Part shown: positions 59,617 to 64,000 of the stretch, piece by piece | How the letters are laid out: each line of letters starts with the position of its first letter | Numbering within the stretch: position 1 is the first letter of the stretch | Assembly: GCA_002102555.1 (NCBI GenBank) | Contig: MCFL01000028.1 | Location: forward strand, 124,001-188,000 | Direction of reading: 5' to 3' | Length of the DNA stretch: 64,000 nt | Origin: Catenaria anguillulae PL171 | Lineage: Eukaryota > Blastocladiomycota > Blastocladiomycetes > Blastocladiales > Catenariaceae | Program-made: the position numbers and the translations under genes | The notes under the pieces: generated by a model | Seen by the model: only the letters and a program-made list of their open reading frames with translations | Told to the model about the DNA's origin: nothing | Database searches by the model: none

Positions 59617-60529
59617 ATAAAATAGCAAAACCACCTTGTCGGAGTCTTCAAGAGGCGGAGAAGGCACCAACAACAAATCGATGCCTCCACCTGGGCGATT
59701 CGAACCGCTACCCCTCGAGCCAGAACGGGCCGGCTTGACGGGTGGGACACAAACGCTTGTTTGTAACGCAACAATGAGTGATTCACTTCCAGCCCGTCAA
59801 GACATAGGCAAGCATCGATGGAAACAACTCCTTTTGTAAGTCTAGCTGGCCTGTGGTGGGGCTGCCTCCCTTTAAACATAGCAGGATGGGAACAGGGCTC
59901 ACATCTCAGAGTACGTGCGATGCAACTGCGTCAACACACGCCTGGGGCATTTTGCAAAGGAGCCACCGTCTTCTCCAAGCAAGAGCCTGCAGCCTTGCGT
60001 CCAACCAATGCCAATACAGATCTGGGGTTTGAGCAAGTCATTCGCCAGTCATTCCTCCAACCGATTCTCAATTCTCATGTGCAACGGACAACCGCAAGTC
60101 ACTCTGGAGGGTACAGGTTCGATTCTTGTCAACACCAAACTGCGGATAATCGCCACGTTTTTGCTGTCGGACAACAGCGAGCCATCACCGAAAAACGGTG
60201 TTCTCGCAAAATACTTGGTCTTTCATACAGTCCTGCTGATACTTCATGAATGATAACCGCGCATGATTGACATCAGAATGCTGTACACAATTTTTCATGC
60301 CATGTCTTGCATAGCCTGATTGAAACTCAGTCTCACTCACTCTGATTAGTGACCTACAGACGGCTCACATGTGGTTTTTGCCTGTTTACCTTGCGAGAGC
60401 AGGCCTGACATGTGGTCTGAGCTTCAGGTAGAGAATATACTCGCTCCTGTCAATGTTTGCCTGCACCTTCCGCACGCCGGCCAGCCTTTTGACAGTCCAC
60501 AAACCCTATGTATATGTCAAAGTGCTTAC

Positions 60530-61098
60530 CGCGCTGCAGCCGCGGCGAAAGCACCAAACCGGGTTCCCAACGGACTACACTCACGCCATTAGCACAGAAA
60601 GATGCGTAGACATTGATTTACTCGCTTACGCAAAATTTCTTCGCTCAATTCGCACGCCTTCATGGGTGTACTGTAGACCAAACTGTTCGGCTCGGATCTG
60701 TGGATGCAACTGGACGTGTTTCTTGTGCTGCGGCCGCGGCGAAAGCACCAAACCAGGTTCCCAACGGACTACACTCACGCCATTAGCACAGAAAGATGCG
60801 TAGACATTGATTTACTCGCGTACGCAAAATTTCTTCGCTCAATTCGCACGCCTTCATGGGTGTACTATAAACCAAACTGTTTGGCTCGGATCTGTGGATG
60901 CAACTGGACGTGTTTCGTGTGCTGCGGCCGCGGCGACAGCACCAAACCAGGTTCCCGACGGACTATGCCCATGTCAATAGCACAGAAAGATGCGCAGAAA
61001 TCTATTTACTCGCGCACGCACAATGGCATTGCTCATTTCGCACGCCTTCATGGGTGGACCGTCGACCAAACTGTTTAGCTTGGATCTGTGGATGTAGT
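60530..61098. repeat. 194-bp tandem repeat, three copies
   Basis: Direct repeats start at about 60530, 60724 and 60918. Copies 1 and 2 differ at only a few positions; copy 3 has more substitutions and fades near 61090. Anchors seen in each copy are GCCGCGGCGA.AGCACCAAACC near the start and TTGGCTCGGATCTGTGGATG or close variants near the end. The period is not a multiple of three, so it does not encode a repeat protein. Confidence 0.92.
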
Positions 61099-61791
61099 AG
61101 ATCCAAACGGTGTGCTACATTGGTTGGGCGACTAAAATATAATACAAAATAGACACAGTTGACAAAAGATGTTTCTGCTGAACAGCCTTGGTGCCAATAC
61201 GAAGCTGGACTGAGGAGTCAATGTCGTCCCCAGACCAGCAGGCATTTTCGTCGTCACTGTCCAAATGAGAATCAAGCACAGATCCCAGGAACAATAGCTT
61301 GAGCCATGGGCTGGTTCAGCTTAATCCTCTCATGGGAAGGCAAGTCGGTGTCCTGCACACAGCACAAATGAGTTAAAAAAAAGCCGACAAGAGCAGATGA
61401 AAGGGCAATGTGACGCACTGGGCTTTCAAAAACAGTCGCCACCAACTCACCTCCATCCTCCCTGCCATTGGCACACTCCCATCCATCAGCGCCTGCTTCA
61501 ACTCATCCACGGTCACATCTTTGGGGATTTATACGACCACTGCAAGAGAGCTGCTTGTGATTGTACTCACAATGCCGGACCCTAGGGTTGCCGACAAAAC
61601 AAAACCCGACAAAAAAGGAAAGGGATGCGTGGAGTTCGATCCCTGGCCACCGAAACCGAACTGCCGGCATAGCCGCCTGAGCTAAGCTTCCCTGTTGACG
61701 GACTGTCATGCCAAAGGAGTCGGTTGGCGGTTGGGGTTCATGTTGAGGGACTGAGCCAACCCGTGCATTCCTTGCGTGCATCGTGATCATG

Positions 61792-61818
61792 TTTTTTTTT
61801 TTTTTTTTTTTTTTTTTT
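61792..61818 (+). repeat. Poly-T tract (27 T)
   Basis: An uninterrupted run of about 27 T in intergenic DNA, the second such tract in the window. Confidence 0.9.
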
Positions 61819-62325
61819 CCAATCGCTACTGCATGTCATGCAGGCTCTCCCCAGCCAACGATGCGACAAGCCGAGAGTGAGCCACGGATTGTTCCAAACA
61901 AGTGCGTGTGTCACGGCGCATCTGTTGCCTGAGCCTCTCAATGTGTCACAGGTCACAGCACTGTTGTTTCGTAACGTGAATCTGGTCACGGTTCTTGGGC
62001 ATGTTGTTGCTTACCATTTTTGCGTTCGCCTGCGGCGGGCGTTTCAACTAATCTTGGCACTACAGTGTCCTTTTGACTCGCGTCGCTATTCTTACACCCT
62101 TGCTTACGTGCTTCTCACGCCGCCATGGCGTGCTTTCTGGTCCTCCGAATACAAATCTCAAGCATCAAGCCCAAGGCAATCAGTATGATGCAAATGTCTC
62201 ACACTCCCCCTTCTTGATATCCCCTCTCTTGTTATTTGTTGAGCCGTCCAAACTCCCAACTGGTGTTCAGTGACCGAGTGTGGGTATACATAGATAAAGA
62301 CATACTTCAAAGGATCATCCACAGT

Positions 62326-62346
62326 AACCAACCAACCAACCAACCA
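62326..62346. repeat. (AACC)n microsatellite
   Basis: About five AACC units lie directly beyond the stop codon of the right-edge minus-strand gene, in its 3' flank. Confidence 0.85.
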
Positions 62347-62350
62347 GCCA

Positions 62351-63763
62351 TCAAGGACTGGTCCCGCCATTCCCCTGTGCCGCCTTGATCGCCGCCAACC
62401 GATTCCTCGCACGCACCACGGCCGCCTGCACACTTTCCGCATTCACGCCGCCAATGCCACCGCCACCACCGCTGCCAATCATTCCCATGGGTGCAGCCAT
62501 TGCCGCGCCGCCCGCCCGCGCGGCCTGCACTGCAACGCTCATGCCCACCTCCACATGGCCCGCAACCACCGTGGGCCACTTTGCATCATAAGGTAATGCC
62601 GGAGTGCCAAACACGGCCTCAGTCATGCGTGCAGACGGCGGCAGCACGGGCCTGTGAATGGCGTAGGTGCGGGGGCCACGAGTGGGGGCGGTCGCTGGGG
62701 TCAGGGCCAATGGCACGGTGCATGTGCCCAGAAGGTACCGGTTGGGCCCGCGCGTGGCCGATCGTGACCATGATGCGGGAGTGTGCTGGGTGCTGCTTGG
62801 GTCGCAGTAGATGGTGAGATGAAGCTGCGGCCGGGCAGACGAGTCGGCTGGTGCATCATGGATTGTTAGCCAAACGTATCTTGCCATGACATGACGTATA
62901 TAAGAACGAGAGAGAGTGAGACAGAAAGTACCTTGTGCAGCTCTCTGTACCAGCACGACATCCACAGGCACCCCCAACGCAATTCGCCTGACAAGTCCGT
63001 CGCCACCGCCCCATGATCCCATCTTGATCCCAAACACGCCGCCACCCAGCAAAACCCACACCCACCGCCACACCGAGACAAAGACATATGCCCACATGCT
63101 CGGCGCATCAATACGGACCCTAGGCGACGTGCCCGCAAGCACCTGGGCCGCATCGGCATCGGCCACCTGCCATCCACCGCCATGGAGGTGCACGCGCCAC
63201 GCCACACTCACATGCGATGCGTACAGGGGTAGTTTGGTTTCCGTGAGGCGCAAGGTGATGGCGTGAATCAAGGTCGAGATGTAGATGCGTTGGGTATGGC
63301 GAAGATCAGGCGGCGGCGGGTGGAGCTGGCGTGTGGGTGGGAGTGAGGAGAGCAGATGTGACTGCTTTCTGATGGTGGTATTTGTATTTGAAATGAGCTT
63401 GGTGAGAGAGAGAGAGAGAGAGGGGTCCAGGGAGGGAAAGATGGTGAAAAAGACAAAACGGGCGGCGTACAGAGATTCAAGACCCAAGCGGAGCGTGTCA
63501 AGGACTTGTGCTTGTGGTAGGGGCGTGGAGTCGAGTTCAATGACATAGGTCCAGGGGAGAAAAGCCCGTGCGGTTGCAGACATGGTGGTGGTGTCTGGGG
63601 TCACGCGAGCCAGAGTGCCGAGCGGTGGTGAGACAGAGAGTGCGCCAGAAGCGGGCGATAAGCGCATGCGAGCCAGAGTGTAAGTTGCGAACGGAGCCGA
63701 GTTGGAGTTGCGCGCCGAGGTGGATGGTGGCGATGAAGAGGGAATCGAGAGGTAAACATGCAT
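62351..63763 (-). CDS. Unrecognised membrane protein at right edge, 5' end uncertain
   Basis: The frame is open from 63907 to the stop at 62351-62353. The first Met (63763, MHVYLSIPSSS) gives 442 residues after removing an 84-nt intron (62931-62848, donor GTACTT, acceptor CACCAG, in frame). Coding-like sequence (RGSAID, HAAKRLTRG) continues upstream of that Met, and a CCCAG acceptor near 63901 suggests another exon towards or beyond the window end. The protein has a Ser/Thr-rich N-terminal half (including an SLSLSLT stretch from a GA microsatellite), a hydrophobic segment AARFVFFTIFPSL, a stronger helix MWAYVFVSVWRWVWVLLGGG, and a Gly/Ala-rich C-terminal helix (VNAESVQAAVVRARNRLAAI). No family recognised. 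Confidence 0.55.
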   Translation of the reverse strand: MHVYLSIPSSSPPSTSARNSNSAPFATYTLARMRLSPASGALSVSPPLGTLARVTPDTTTMSATARAFLPWTYVIELDSTPLPQAQVLDTLRLGLESLYAARFVFFTIFPSLDPSLSLSLTKLISNTNTTIRKQSHLLSSLPPTRQLHPPPPDLRHTQRIYISTLIHAITLRLTETKLPLYASHVSVAWRVHLHGGGWQVADADAAQVLAGTSPRVRIDAPSMWAYVFVSVWRWVWVLLGGGVFGIKMGSWGGGDGLVRRIALGVPVDVVLVQRAAQGTFCLTLSRSYIRHVMARYVWLTIHDAPADSSARPQLHLTIYCDPSSTQHTPASWSRSATRGPNRYLLGTCTVPLALTPATAPTRGPRTYAIHRPVLPPSARMTEAVFGTPALPYDAKWPTVVAGHVEVGMSVAVQAARAGGAAMAAPMGMIGSGGGGGIGGVNAESVQAAVVRARNRLAAIKAAQGNGGTSP

Positions 63764-64000
63764 GTCGATGGCCGAGCCGCGTGTGAGGCGCTTGGCGGCA
63801 TGGTGCGAGGTCGATGCGAGGTGGGAAACGAGCTGCGGGTGTGTGTCTGTGTGCAGAAAGGGTCCGGTCACGCAAGTCGCGGGTATTGGCGGTCTACTGG
63901 GACGTGTTTATCATATGTTAGAGCTCCCCGCAGCAGCGTAGATGGACGGACGTTTTCCATGTCATGTCAAGAAGAGGCAGATGCATGTACATATGCTACG
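63764..64000. other. Right window edge
   Basis: Probably upstream exon or leader of the preceding minus-strand gene; the frame is open to 63907 but has no ATG. The last 90 bases show nothing. Confidence 0.35.

Larger units (their letters stand above)
58925..62350. other. Intergenic region, 3.4 kb, repeat-bearing
   Basis: No supported gene. It contains the CHO2 promoter, a dense cluster of GTCAC motifs (59471-59616), a three-copy 194-bp tandem repeat (60530-61098), a 27-T tract and an AACC microsatellite, listed separately. Open frames in the tandem repeat shift phase from copy to copy and are not coding. Confidence 0.5.

Noticed and set aside
59690..59740. GGTTCGAATC on the minus strand, resembling a tRNA T-loop
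   Set aside because: The T stem has only about three pairs and no D-arm or anticodon arm lies at the right distance.
60453..61152. Overlapping frames with repeated peptides in the 194-bp tandem repeat
   Set aside because: The period is not divisible by three, so the same peptide recurs in different frames; this is repetition of DNA, not a repeat protein.
61625..61695. tRNA-like boxes: AGTTCGATCC on the plus strand and TTAGCTCAGGCGG on the minus strand
   Set aside because: The A-box-like and B-box-like words are on opposite strands and no cloverleaf with paired D and T stems can be drawn in either direction.

Overview
The window is nuclear DNA of a zoosporic, flagellated fungus. Three genes near the left end (a Cdc31/centrin-3 protein, IFT20 and enkurin) build or serve centrioles and cilia, organelles that Dikarya have lost, while the rest of the content (CHO2-type phospholipid methyltransferase, Rho GTPase, TAF7, Rev3, mitochondrial ATP1) is ordinary eukaryotic housekeeping. 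GC-rich coding sequence, short introns (mostly 63-100 nt) with an unusual GTACGT-like 5' splice site, and low-complexity tails fit an early-diverging lineage such as Blastocladiomycota or Chytridiomycota. That placement is inference.

Left part (1-14.2 kb): a partial coiled-coil gene at the edge, a 2.2 kb intergenic stretch, a tandem pair of four-helix membrane proteins, the head-to-head pair centrin/IFT20, ATP synthase alpha divergent from enkurin, and a seven-helix membrane protein. Centre (14.3-36.3 kb): DNA polymerase zeta (REV3) divergent from TAF7, two tandem isoprenylcysteine-methyltransferase-like genes (the first with a frameshift), two unrecognised genes, and a very large CHD6-9/Kismet-type chromatin remodeller. 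Right part (37-64 kb): a candidate small membrane protein, a TB2/DP1/HVA22 (REEP-like) protein, a CaaX-ending Rho GTPase, a medium-chain dehydrogenase, a 15-exon ABCC/MRP transporter with two micro-exons and two frame breaks, a gene-poor stretch (49.3-55.8 kb) with one small orphan gene, CHO2, a 3.4 kb non-coding stretch with a 194-bp tandem repeat, and an unrecognised membrane protein at the right edge.

Functional links visible here: flagellar assembly (centrin, IFT20, enkurin); membrane lipid and prenyl-protein methylation (CHO2, two ICMT-like enzymes, and a Rho protein ending CLVM that could be their type of substrate); transcription and chromatin (TAF7, CHD). Four conserved genes are one or two bases short of an intact reading frame (ICMT-like 1, the ABC transporter twice, the CHD N-terminus and possibly REV3). 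This pattern looks more like assembly indels than independent gene decay, but the sequence alone cannot decide. No CRISPR, insertion sequence, rRNA or convincing tRNA was seen, and I found no clear undescribed multi-gene system.
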